DNA of 64,000 nt from CAWKGV01 sp963849305 (GTDB lineage Bacteria > Pseudomonadota > Alphaproteobacteria > Acetobacterales > Acetobacteraceae), in the NCBI GenBank assembly GCA_963849305.1, contig CAWKGV010000005.1, positions 1 through 64,000 on the forward strand, read 5' to 3'. The notes beneath the pieces were generated by a model. The model was given only the letters and a program-made list of their open reading frames with translations, was not told the origin of the DNA and did not search any database. Each line of letters opens with the position of its first letter. Positions within the stretch are counted from its first letter, which is position 1. The position numbers were made by a program, and so were the translations under genes. Below, one piece after another: positions 49,012-57,675 of the stretch.

Positions 49012-49105
49012 TCCGACCCGCCGTTCGAGGCAGCCGAATTTCGCCGTCCCGAAGGGCGGCCATAACAGGCTAGCGGAACACCTTGGCTGCAGTCGGAATA
49101 ACTTC
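48921..49105. repeat. Iteron-like repeats after repA
   Basis: The word AGTCGGAATAA occurs at 49001 and 49091. Its near-complement GAAGTTATTCCGAGT occurs at 48932-48946. Two copies extend to AGTCGGAATAACTTC (49091-49105; the complement of 48932-48946 is ACTCGGAATAACTTC). The copy at 49001-49017 is a palindrome, AGTCGGA-ATAA-TCCGAC. Repeats next to a RepA gene are the usual form of an iteron origin. Confidence 0.5.
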
Positions 49106-49217
49106 CCAGCCCGCTCGGCAATAATCCAGCGATTATCTGGTTTCCACAGGTAGGTAGCCAGGGAGGCGGATTCCGGCTACCCTTCTTCCGAACCCAACCT
49201 GGGTTCGCGGAGAAACG

Positions 49218-50451
49218 ATGCTTGATCAACTGTTCAAAAACGAAGATCTGCGTGAGCGATTGCTCGCAGGACCAATGGGGCCGTACCTCGAAGTACTGGC
49301 GTCAAGATTGCACGAACTCGGCTACTGCCACTCGCAGGCCCAAAAACTGGTCCGGACAGCGTCCTCGCTCGGACTGTGGCTCGCCGAGCGTGGTCTCACG
49401 CCGGCGGACGCCGGCAAAGCAGACCTGAAGCAATACCTGGCTACCCAAAGGCGGACGCCGAAAGGGCGGGTCACAGAAGGCACTGTAGGCTTCAGCCGAT
49501 TACCGGCACTGCTGGCATCGGAGGGAGTGCTCTGCAAAGCCGGCCGCACCTGCGCCTGGCGAAGCGTGGCTCGATCGGTTTCAAAAGTATTGGACAACCG
49601 TTCGAGGCACAACACCCTCAACGAACGCGCAATATCGTCGCCCCCTCGGTTCCTTTGTTGCCGGATTGTGCGCGGACAACGAACCGGACTGGTCACTGTT
49701 GAATCCGGGGAATATGTCACGAACTTCGTCATCAACAAGACGGCAGTGGCGCGCAGAGAAGCATCGAATCGTAACCGCGGTCCGCGCGTTTCTCCACTTC
49801 CTGGCGGCCGAAGGTATCGTGCCACGTCAGATCGTACGAGCGATCCCCAAGATACGGCGTTGGCGATACGCGGATCTTCCAAAGCGCTTGTCTGCTGAGC
49901 AGTTGGATGTCGTCCTGCAAGCCTGTCGCGCTCCGAGCAATACGGCACACTGCGAGACCGTGCATTCATCGCGCTCGCTGGCGCGTCTCGGCGTTCGTGC
50001 AGGCGAACTGAGGGCCTGCATCTCGAAGACATCGAGTGGACACAAGGTCTGGTGCACATCAGGCAGAGCAAGACAGGCAGAGGCCGCACCCTGCCGCTGC
50101 CCGAGGATGCCGGCGAGTTGCTTGTGAAATACCTCCGTGAGGAGCGGCCGACAACACAATATCGCCAGATCTTTCTCTCGTTCGCCTCACCTCGTCGGCC
50201 AATCGGTTACGTGCGTCACAACGGGCTTGGTCAAGAGCTTCCTAAAGAAGCTGGATCTTGACGGACCAGGCCGCGGCGCGCATAGCTTTCGGCATACCGC
50301 AGCATCGCTCATGGTGGAGAACGGGGCCACGCTGAAAGAGGTCGCGGACGTGCTTGGTCATCGCGCGCTTTCCACAACGGGCATTTACATCAAGCTCGAT
50401 AAGCCGTCTCTGCAGGAAGTGGCGATGCCGTGGAAGGGTGGCAACGTATGA
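49218..50451 (+). CDS. Tyrosine recombinase A of a RIT (recombinase in trio) element, frameshifted
   Basis: ATG 49218 opens a SAM-like N-terminal domain (GPYLEVLASRLHELGYCHSQ; RTASSLGLWLAERGLT). The middle continues in other frames (WRAEKHRIVTAVRAFLHFLA; IRRWRYADLPKRLSAEQLDV; WTQGLVHIRQSKTGRGRTLP). The end has the catalytic HSFRHTAASLMVENGATLKE, GHRALSTTGIYIKLD. Roughly four to five frame changes lie between 49,500 and 50,260. Stop TGA 50449-50451 overlaps the start of the next recombinase. Three such genes in a row define RIT elements. Confidence 0.72.
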
Positions 50452-51398
50452 TGACCAGTCATCGATCTGAAGCGCCTACCTGGCCGCCTACCTGGAACTT
50501 CGGAGAGCACTTGGAATGAAGATGGGCGCCGACCGGGCCTGACTCCAAGATTTCGTTCAGTTCGTCAGACGATCGCAAGATCACGGGGCCAGTGACAACG
50601 AGTCTGGTCTTTGACTGGCTTGAAGTCGGAAAGCGGCCGGTCGCCCACGCCGCACGGCGGCTTAGTTCGGTCAGGCAGTTCCTGCTGTACCTAAGTGCGG
50701 TTTTTCCAAATACCCAAGTTCCGGAGTATCGATTGCTGGCAATCATACAGGCGGCCAACGCCGTTTCTGTTTTCGGACGAGGAGATCGAGCGCTTGCTGA
50801 AGTGTGCTGCGGAGTTCGAACCGGGCCAGTTCTCCTCCGTGGTAACTCACACGGTTCTGGGTCTCCTCGCGGCGACAGGTTTGCGCGTCTCGGAAGCGCT
50901 TGGGCTCGACCGACTGGATGTCATGCCTCGAAGTAGTCCGGACACGCTGCTCATTCGTGAGGCCAAGTTCCACAAGTCTAGGATTGTTCCTCTCCATACA
51001 ACGACGGCTCAGCAACTTCGAGTTTACGCTGGACACCGGGAACTGATGGGCTATAGCCAGCAGACCTCGGCTTTCTTCGTCTCCACTCAGGGCAACCGCC
51101 TCGCTTACGATACTCTGCGGCAGCGCTTCCACACTCTGTTGAGAGGGCCGGCATCGGGAAACGGGAACAGACCGATCGGCCGACGATTCATTCCCTCCGG
51201 CATACTTTCGTCGTGTCGCGACTGCGCCGATGGCACGAAGAAGGCGTGGATGTTGAACGCCGGCTCGCACATCTGGCTACGTATCTGGGACACGCCGACT
51301 TCCGGGATACCTATTGGTACATGACGGTCACGCCGGAACTACTGACGGCGGCGACAGCCGAGTTTCGGGCTCCTCGGCTTGAAGGAGGTGCGCAGTGA
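50448..51398 (+). CDS. Tyrosine recombinase B of the RIT element, frameshifted
   Basis: ATG 50448 overlaps the previous stop. Recognisable parts: FDWLEVGKRPVAHAARRLSS-VRQFLLYLSAVFPN, then PTPFLFSDEEIERLLKCAAE, ATGLRVSEALGLDRLDV (catalytic Arg), then HTFVVSRLRRWHEEGVD and LATYLGHADFRDTYWYMTVT (His and Tyr). Frames change near 50,540, 50,750 and 51,190. The stop TGA (51396-51398) overlaps the GTG of the next gene. The order and overlaps match known RIT operons. Confidence 0.7.
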
Positions 51399-52396
51399 GC
51401 CAATCAACTCAGTTTTCTTCCCTCATGCAGTCCTTCTTCGCTCAGCACCTCTGCGAGCACAAACAGGTCAGCCCGCGAACGGTGACCGTATACCGCGACA
51501 CCTTTCGGCTGCTTTTTGCATTCATGCAGACAAGGACCGGCCGCACACCCAGTGAACTGGCAATTACAGATCTGGACGCCCCCGTGATTCTGGATTTTCT
51601 GGAGCATCTGGAAACGGGCCGCCACAACCACGCCCGCTCACGAAACTTACGGCTGAGTGCGATCCGGTCATTCTTCCGATACGCCTCGCTTCGCGACGTT
51701 GAACACCTTGCGGTAGCCAACCGCGTTCTGTGCGATACCGACGAAGCGAACGTCACGACCTTTGCTGACATTCCTCAGCCGTCCTGAAATCGACGCCATC
51801 CTCGCCTCGATGGATCAGAAGACATGGCTGGGCGGCCGAGACCACGCACTGCTATTGACCATGTACAACACTGGAGCACGGGCTTCGGAATTAACCGCAT
51901 TGACGTGTGGGCAAGTGTTGTTCGGGAGCACCACACTGGTTCAATTACACGGCAAGGGCCGGAAGGAGACGGACGGTTCCGCTTTGGCCGCAGACCGCCA
52001 AAGGTCTTGACTCGTTGGTTTCAGATTCTGAACACGGACGAGAAAGGCTGGGCGTTTCCGACCATGCACGGGACCAGACTATCTGCGGACGCTTTGAATC
52101 GTCTTCTGCAAAGGGCTGTTGGCAGGGCATCAACCGCGTGCCCGGATTTAGCCAGCAAAAGAGTAACGCCCCATGTCATTCGGCACACGACGGCAATGCA
52201 CCTGTTGCAGGCTGGCGTGGACATTGCTGTCATCGCCCTGTGGCTCGGCCACGAAAGCATTGAGACGACCCACGGCTATGTGGAGGCAGATCTCGAAATG
52301 AAGCAGCGCGCATTGGAAAAGCTCACTCCGGCGACGGCTACGGTCAGCCGCTTCAAAGCGGGCGATTCTCTGCTGCAGTTCTTGTCGAAGCTCTGA
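51395..52396 (+). CDS. Tyrosine recombinase C of the RIT element, frameshifted
   Basis: The GTG start at 51395 begins a well-kept N-terminal domain (SQSTQFSSLMQSFFAQHLCE; VTVYRDTFRLLFAFMQTRTG). The catalytic domain reads LSRPEIDAILASMDQKTWLG, MYNTGARASELTALTCGQVL (Arg), VTPHVIRHTTAMHLLQAGVD (His-x-x-Arg) and IALWLGHESIETTHGYVEAD (His, Tyr). Frames change near 51,745 and 51,975. Third and last of the trio. Confidence 0.73.
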
Positions 52397-52543
52397 ACGC
52401 GGCCCGTCCGGCGGGGACGTTGCATGAGCTCGTGCCCGCCGGAACGGCGCAAGCGTTCACTGCGCTATTGACGTGCCCCCCGAAAACTCTGCCAGCGATA
52501 ATTGAGGATCTCTCGACCAGAAAGAAGGAGAGGAGTCCTCAAA

Positions 52544-52818
52544 GTGAAGAAGACGCGCTATAGCGAAGAACAGATCATCGGCACGCTCAAGCAGATGGAA
52601 GCTGGCCGCAAGGTCGCAGAGATCGCTCGGGAGTTGGGCGTCAGCGAAGCAACCGTTTACACATGGAAAGCAAGTACGGGGGCATGGAGGTCAGCGAGGC
52701 GAAACGCCTAAGAGACCTGGAAGATGAGAATCGGCGGCTGAAACAGTTGGTCGCAGATCTAAGCCTCGACCGGGAAGCGTTGAAGACGGTGATTCGAAAA
52801 AACGGCTGGAGCTTGTGA
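52544..52818 (+). CDS. IS3-family transposase OrfA (one frameshift)
   Basis: GTG 52544, after AAGGAGAGGAG, begins KKTRYSEEQIIGTLKQMEAG-RKVAEIARELGVSEATVYTW, the HTH of IS3/IS407-type OrfA. After a missing A near 52,672 it continues KYGGMEVSEAKRLRDLEDEN (leucine zipper) and ends at TGA 52816-52818. It binds the terminal repeats and is joined to OrfB by -1 frameshifting. Confidence 0.8.
52797..52803 (+). promoter_or_regulatory. -1 frameshift slippery site A AAA AAC
   Basis: The heptamer A-AAA-AAC is in the orfA zero frame (codons AAA 52798, AAC 52801), 12 bases before the orfA stop. orfB lies in the -1 frame. This is the standard set-up for producing the OrfAB transposase in IS3 elements. Confidence 0.7.
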
Positions 52819-53118
52819 GTCTAAGGCAAGATGTATCGTTGATTGTTGCCGAACACCGCGTTAGCGAACGCCGGGCTTGCGGGCTGCTGGATCTCGATCG
52901 CAGTAGCTATCGATATGAACCCTTACCGGATCGGAACGCCAAGTTGCGCGAGGACTTGCTCGCACTGGCTCGGCAAAAGCCACGGTTTGGATATCGCCGG
53001 CTTCTTGTTCTATTGGAGCGGTGTGGCCACGAGGTGAATCACAAGCGCCTTTACCGGCTGTATCGGCAAGAACATCTAGCCGTCCGGCGACTTAAGCGTA
53101 AGCACGTCGTTCGATCGA
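52815..53118 (+). pseudogene. IS3-family transposase OrfB, truncated at the junction
   Basis: The GTG start overlaps the orfA stop. The N-terminal HTH part is present (VSERRACGLLDLDRSSYRYE; KPRFGYRRLLVLLERCGHEV; VNHKRLYRLYRQEHLAVRRL) up to KRKHVVR. The DDE catalytic domain is missing because sequence of another origin follows from about 53,110. The frame stays open to 53603 by chance. Confidence 0.8.
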
Positions 53119-53304
53119 TGGCCGCGCTTGCACGAGCGCGGCATCCCGCCCGAGATCTGCGATCGGCTGTCGCGTCTCGGCCACGAGCTGGAGATGGTCG
53201 TCCGGCCGCATGGAGGCGGGCAGGGGATCTGGATCGACCGTGCGCGCGGCTGCCTGATGGGCGGCTCCGATCCGCGCAAGGACGGCATGGCATTGGGGTA
53301 TTGA
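53107..53304 (+). pseudogene. Gamma-glutamyltransferase-like C-terminal fragment
   Basis: In the frame different from orfB the text reads FDRWPRLHERGIPPEICDRL, LGHELEMVVRPHGGGQGIWI, DRARGCLMGGSDPRKDGMAL-GY and stops at 53304. This is the C-terminal end of a Ntn-hydrolase gamma-glutamyltransferase (GGSDPRKDG). All upstream parts are missing: the left neighbour is the cut transposase. It ends four bases before the amidase start, as in an operon. Confidence 0.75.
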
Positions 53305-53307
53305 CCC

Positions 53308-54801
53308 ATGACCGAACTCTGCGACCTCGGCGCGGTCGAGGCGCGCCGCCTGATCGGGCACAAGCGGCTCGCCGCCACCGAACTCCTGGAAAGCTGCATC
53401 GCGCGGATCGAGGCAGTGGACCATGCCGTGAACGCGATGGTCGCGCGCGACTATCCCGGTGCGCGACAAGCGGCGGAGGCAGCCGATTCGGCTGTGGCGC
53501 GTGGCGCGCCGCTTGGCCTGTTGCACGGATTGCCGGTCGGCATCAAGGATCTGAACGACGCCGCAGGGCTACCCACCACCCATGGCAGCCCGATCTTCCG
53601 TGACAGCGTGGCGGCGGCCGATCAGGGCTTCGTGGCGTCGGTGCGCCAGGCCGGCGCCGTTGTACTGGGCAAGACCAATACCCCCGAGTTCGGCGCCGGC
53701 GCCAACACGCGCAACGCGGTGTATGGCGTCACCGCCAATCCGTTCGATCCCTCGAAGTCCGCCGCCGGCTCCTCCGGCGGCTCGGCTGTGGCATTGGCCA
53801 CTTGCATGGTGCCGCTCGCCACCGGCTCCGACACCGGCGGCTCATTACGCAATCCCGCTGCCTTCTGCGGCGTGGTCGGATTCCGCCCGACACCCGGTCT
53901 GGTGCCTTTCGAGCACCGCCCTCTGGGCTGGTCGCCCTTGCCGGTGATCGGGCCGATGGCACGCACGGTCCCGGATGTCTGCCTATTGCTCGCCGCGATG
54001 GTGGGAGATGGGGCGGACGATCCGCTGGCGACGACGATCCACGGCCGCGACGTCCGGATCGCCGCGGATTTCGCCGCGCCGGAGCCGGTCGATCTCGCGC
54101 GCCTGCGCGTGGCGGTCACGCCGGATTTCGGATTCGCTCCGACCGAGCGGCACATCGCCGAAGTGTTCGCCGAGAAGATCGCCTTGTTCCGCCATGTCTT
54201 CGGCCGCGCCGACGATGCCACCCCCGATTGCCGCGACGCCGACGAGGCATTCGAGATCCTCCGCGCGGTGGGGTTCCTCGCCGCGCATCTGGAGAAGGTA
54301 CGCGTGCGACCGCAGGAAGTCGGGCCGAATGTGCGGGCGAACGTGGAGGAGGGGCTGCGCTATACCGCATCCGATGTCGCGCGGGCGCACGCGATGCAGA
54401 CGGCGCTCTACCGGCGCTGGCAGGGGTTCTTCCGCGAGTTCGACATCATCCTGACGCCGTCGATCACCATCAGCCCGCGCCCCTGGCGGGAGCTGTATCC
54501 AGTGGAGATCGACGGCCGGAAAACGCGGACCTATTTTCACTGGCTGGCGCTAGCCTACGCCGTGACCCTTGCGGGGCATCCGGCTGTGTCGCTGCCGGTG
54601 GGGCTCGATCGCGCGGCGATGCCGTTTGGCTTGCAGATCGTCGGCCCGCGGGGTGGGGACGCGTTCGTCCTGTCGGTCGCGGCGGAACTTGAGCGCCTGC
54701 TGGCGCGCGACCCTCGTACCGCGCGCCCTTGTCCCGATGTCGCGCGCCTGAAGGCCGCTCCCGCGCTGCGCTCCAGCCCGGGCTTCCTCGGGTTTGCATA
54801 A
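53308..54801 (+). CDS. Amidase (amidase signature family)
   Basis: The protein has 497 residues. The Ser-cisSer-Lys triad is visible: Lys80 in LPVGIKDLND, Ser155 in SAAGSSGGSA and Ser179 in GSDTGGSLRNPAAF. It hydrolyses an amide to the acid and ammonia; the substrate is not clear. The family includes GatA, but the neighbours (gamma-glutamyltransferase end) point to a catabolic amidase. Base composition is clearly richer in G+C than left of 53,110. No frame breaks. Confidence 0.9.
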   Translation: MTELCDLGAVEARRLIGHKRLAATELLESCIARIEAVDHAVNAMVARDYPGARQAAEAADSAVARGAPLGLLHGLPVGIKDLNDAAGLPTTHGSPIFRDSVAAADQGFVASVRQAGAVVLGKTNTPEFGAGANTRNAVYGVTANPFDPSKSAAGSSGGSAVALATCMVPLATGSDTGGSLRNPAAFCGVVGFRPTPGLVPFEHRPLGWSPLPVIGPMARTVPDVCLLLAAMVGDGADDPLATTIHGRDVRIAADFAAPEPVDLARLRVAVTPDFGFAPTERHIAEVFAEKIALFRHVFGRADDATPDCRDADEAFEILRAVGFLAAHLEKVRVRPQEVGPNVRANVEEGLRYTASDVARAHAMQTALYRRWQGFFREFDIILTPSITISPRPWRELYPVEIDGRKTRTYFHWLALAYAVTLAGHPAVSLPVGLDRAAMPFGLQIVGPRGGDAFVLSVAAELERLLARDPRTARPCPDVARLKAAPALRSSPGFLGFA

Positions 54802-54824
54802 CGCGCGATCGCGGGCGACAAGAA

Positions 54825-54849
54825 AGGGCGACGCCGGTGGCGTCGCCCT
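54825..54849. terminator. Bidirectional terminator between convergent genes
   Basis: AGGGCGACGCC-ggt-GGCGTCGCCCT is a perfect 11-bp stem with a 3-nt loop. On the minus strand a TTTCTT tail follows, so it mainly serves the RTX-like gene; it can also end the amidase transcript. Confidence 0.75.
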
Positions 54850-54880
54850 GAAAACGTCAGTCTTAGCGGCTCCGACGGAA

Positions 54881-56014
54881 CTAGCTGGAGATGATGTGGC
54901 CAGCTAGCTGGCTGCCGCTGGTCAGGCCCGAGAAGGTGATCGTGGTGTTGTCCGCCAGCTTGACTTCAAGCCCAGCGCTGGTCGCCGTGGCGCCGGCGAT
55001 CGCGGCTTGCGCGGCGGAGCCGACCGGAGCGCCGGCGGCGGAGTTGTAGCCGACCAGGGCGACGATATCGTTGCCGCCGAACGCCTGGATGGCGTCGTTG
55101 CCGCCCGCCTGTCCGTGCGCGAAGTAGAACACATTGCTTTGGCTGGCCGCCAGCATGGTGTCGTTGCCGGTACCGGCGACGAAGGCGTTGGTCCCAAACC
55201 CACCGATCAGCGAATCGGCGCCACCGGAACTCCGATCGGCGTAGAGCGCCTCGTTGCCGGTGTTCGCCGCGCCCCACAGGGTCTCGTTGCCGCTGCCCGC
55301 CACGAACAGCGTGCTGGGGATCCCGGGGCCGTTGGAGTTGGCGTAGAGAACCTCATTGCCGCTGGCGCCGACGATCGTGTTGCCGCCGCTACCGCCGGAG
55401 ATGTAATCGAGGCCGTCGACTCCGGCGTAGAAGGTTTCCGCCGCTCCGGCAGTGGCGAACACGCCTTTCAGGGCGTTGGCGCCGGCGAAGATCGTATCGG
55501 CGCCGCCGGCGAGATTGAAGATGTTGACGCCCGTGCCGCCTTGGAGCGTGCCGATGCCGGCGGCGTTGAACACGTCACCGCCATTGCCGACAGCGGCGTC
55601 ATAGGCAGTGCCCGCGACCAGGTTCAGGGTATTGCTGCCGTCGCCGGCAGCGATGGTATCAATCCCGCCGCCCGCGACCGTCATGTTGGTGAAGGTGGTG
55701 TCGCCGCTGCCGCCCAAAAAATTCTGGCCGCCCGTGATGCTTAGGCTGCCGCCCGAGGTGCTGTCGACCAGGAACGTGTAGCCGGACGGCACAGCGACGC
55801 TGCTGGTGCCGGGCGGGATCACCAACTCGTTTGTCATTCCCGACACCGGGGCGGGGGTCGTGCCGCCGGTATAGTCCTGCGCGTTCAGCAAGCCGGCGGC
55901 TTGCAGACCGATCAACTGCGCCTGGATCGCGGTCGCGAGGGCGAAGTTCGCCGAGCTGTTGTAACTCTGGGTAACGACCGATCCGTTCGCACCAGGAACT
56001 GTAACAATGGCCAT
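54881..56014 (-). CDS. RTX-like calcium-binding repeat protein (probable type I secretion)
   Basis: The protein has 377 residues and no N-terminal signal peptide. From about residue 110 it is made of glycine/aspartate-rich repeats of the RTX beta-roll type, in degenerate form (GGSGDTTFTNMTVAGGGIDT; GGTGVNIFNLAGGADTIFAG; GGSGGNTIVGASGNEVLYAN; GGFGTNAFVAGTGNDTMLAA; NDAIQAFGGNDIVALVGY). The C-terminal region (EVKLADNTTITFSGLTSGSQ) is typical of uncleaved type I secretion signals. It probably is an extracellular or surface protein. No ABC/HlyD genes are nearby. The N-terminal 100 residues (NFALATAIQAQLIGLQAAG) are of unknown role. Confidence 0.7.
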   Translation of the reverse strand: MAIVTVPGANGSVVTQSYNSSANFALATAIQAQLIGLQAAGLLNAQDYTGGTTPAPVSGMTNELVIPPGTSSVAVPSGYTFLVDSTSGGSLSITGGQNFLGGSGDTTFTNMTVAGGGIDTIAAGDGSNTLNLVAGTAYDAAVGNGGDVFNAAGIGTLQGGTGVNIFNLAGGADTIFAGANALKGVFATAGAAETFYAGVDGLDYISGGSGGNTIVGASGNEVLYANSNGPGIPSTLFVAGSGNETLWGAANTGNEALYADRSSGGADSLIGGFGTNAFVAGTGNDTMLAASQSNVFYFAHGQAGGNDAIQAFGGNDIVALVGYNSAAGAPVGSAAQAAIAGATATSAGLEVKLADNTTITFSGLTSGSQLAGHIISS

Positions 56015-56468
56015 TCAGGGTCTCCGTTGCGTTTATCAGCCGGGCGAGGCCAGCGGTCCCCAGCTAGCTGAGTTAATGGTAACCAATCCCTAACCTATTG
56101 CAAGCGCGTTTTGCACACTCAAGGGTTCTGGCGACGACGGCGGACGGTCCTTCGGCTCCGAAACGGAATGCCGCGTTCTTCCTGAACTCGCCGCTGTCAA
56201 CAGGCGCTTCCGCGCCCCGCATTTCCGAAGCCGCGTCCGGTGACCGCAGCGGCGAGGAGTGTGACGCCCGATTCGTTGCTTACCGATTCGGCCCTATAAG
56301 CCGCATCAAACCGATCTCCTATTTCACTGGCGACTCGAGTGAACTCACGATCGCGCGGTATTGTTACTGATGCGGCTTCGCTCGTTGCAACTCGTTTCTG
56401 CCAGTTTTCAAGTTACTGGTGGGTTAATGAAGCATATTCGCATCGCCACGCACTAATTGTGATCCGGC
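56015..56468. other. Intergenic stretch without a supported gene
   Basis: An open frame on the plus strand (56098-56370) has no ribosome site and a skewed composition. I see no reliable gene here. The start likely holds the promoter of the RTX-like gene, which reads leftward. Confidence 0.4.
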
Positions 56469-56500
56469 GGTGAACCTGGGGTGAACTTGGGGTGAACCGG
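56469..56500. repeat. Three head-to-tail 11-bp repeats (GGTGAAC...)
   Basis: GGTGAACCTGG, GGTGAACTTGG and GGTGAACCGG follow each other directly. Such phased short repeats can be regulator-binding sites. No gene starts close by, so the role is unknown. The rest of 56,501-56,900 holds nothing I can support. Confidence 0.5.
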
Positions 56501-56901
56501 AGATCCCGCTCAAGAATTGTCCGGCATGGGCACCGCGCGCGCCAAACCCAAACTAAATTGGTGAGCATGGTCGCGGCGCTAGAAGCAGATTTACGCAGAC
56601 CGAGAAGCCGGTTGCTTATATCGTGCTCGTCGGGCTTGATCCGGCGATCCAAGGCAAGATTAGTCCAGGACGGCCGCTGCGTTGGATGCCCGGGATCACC
56701 CCCGGATTACAGTCCGGGGGCGGGACAGACGCGGTGAGAGCGATAGCGCGTCCACTCAGACTGAAAGCGCCCTAATGGCGTCGACCGATATCGCCAGTCA
56801 TTGGAAATTCAAGCAGTCGGCTGATCGCAGTGCACGCCCGGATAAAACGGGCTCTGGCGGCGTGAGAGAGCGGCTACGCGCACCCTCACGCCGGAGCCCC
56901 A

Positions 56902-57273
56902 CTATCCCGCGGCCGGAACCAGCGTTTGCAACACCTCGGAGATGGTCGCCAAGCGGAAGGCGCGCGCGTTCATCGGCTCGACCACGATCGCATCCGATGC
57001 ACGCCACATCGTCCACTGCCGAAGCGGGCTGCCGGGCGGGTAAAGCGCCACGACCTCCTCGTATTCCTCGCCATCGACGCAATGATCTAGCTCGACTACC
57101 ACGCGTAGACCATGAAACTCGGCCCAGGCGAGCAGCATCAACCACTCCGGGACTTCGAACGAGAGCCCCGCACGGCGATGATCGCGGCCTTCGACGGAGC
57201 GCACCGCGCTAATCCTGCTCCGGTCGGTCTTGAGGGAGGCACGGGATGCTGAAGGTGCTGACATTGACGCCAC
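56902..57273 (-). CDS. Hypothetical alphaproteobacterial protein
   Basis: The core reads FHGLRVVVELDHCVDGEEYE-EVVALYPPGSPLRQWTMWRA and DAIVVEPMNARAFRLATISE-VLQTL. I recall this shape from small conserved proteins of Rhizobiales and relatives with no known function. The N-terminal 30 residues are doubtful; the real start may be later, around the Met at the WLMLLAWAEF stretch. Confidence 0.5.
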   Translation of the reverse strand: MASMSAPSASRASLKTDRSRISAVRSVEGRDHRRAGLSFEVPEWLMLLAWAEFHGLRVVVELDHCVDGEEYEEVVALYPPGSPLRQWTMWRASDAIVVEPMNARAFRLATISEVLQTLVPAAG

Positions 57274-57332
57274 TCGGTTGGAGGTGCGGCCGGGCGCTCA
57301 GGATGACGCTCCCGGGGAGACCTCGTCCTTAT

Positions 57333-57354
57333 GCCCTCACGGTTCCGTGAGGGC
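57333..57354. promoter_or_regulatory. Perfect 10-bp palindrome
   Basis: GCCCTCACGG-tt-CCGTGAGGGC lies 60 bp upstream of the small minus-strand gene and 320 bp before the enolase-superfamily gene. With a 2-nt centre it may be an operator or a REP-type element. No T-run is present. Confidence 0.4.
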
Positions 57355-57675
57355 AAGTCTCAGTTTACAGATTCGCAAGGCAACATCCCGAACAAGCTCG
57401 CCATGACACCCGAACAAGCATGACACCGGCCCGACCCGGAAGCACTCCTACTTAGGAAAGCGTTTTGTCAGGCCGTGGCAAGCGGCTGTGAGGCGTGTGC
57501 GAAGATTGTCGCACGTGCGTGTCCGAGCGGCCACAGCTATCTTCGTTATGATATAAGGCGTTCGAGCCCGGTGGGCGACCAACGCTTCCGCTGTTGTTGG
57601 CTGCCGGCTAGGCTCGCGGAATTGGTGTGGGCGGCATCTCCGCCCGAAGCGTAGCCACAACAGGGTCCGACAGCG

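Larger units (their letters stand above)
49218..52396 (+). mobile_element. RIT element (three overlapping tyrosine recombinases)
   Basis: Three different tyrosine recombinases on one strand, with start/stop overlaps at both joints, form the recombinase-in-trio arrangement. I did not find the long imperfect terminal inverted repeats expected at the ends. It sits between the RepA/iteron region and an IS3 element, inside the tRNA-fMet island. Confidence 0.65.
52469..53110 (+). mobile_element. IS3-family insertion sequence, right part missing
   Basis: The left end TGACGTGCCCCCCGAAAA has the TG(A) start and C-run of IS3-family terminal repeats. orfA and orfB follow with the usual overlap. The element breaks off inside orfB at about 53,110, where unrelated high-GC sequence begins. 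No right terminal repeat is present. Confidence 0.7.

Noticed and set aside
56098..56370. 90-codon plus-strand open frame
   Set aside because: No ribosome site, no recognisable pattern, and composition unlike neighbouring genes.
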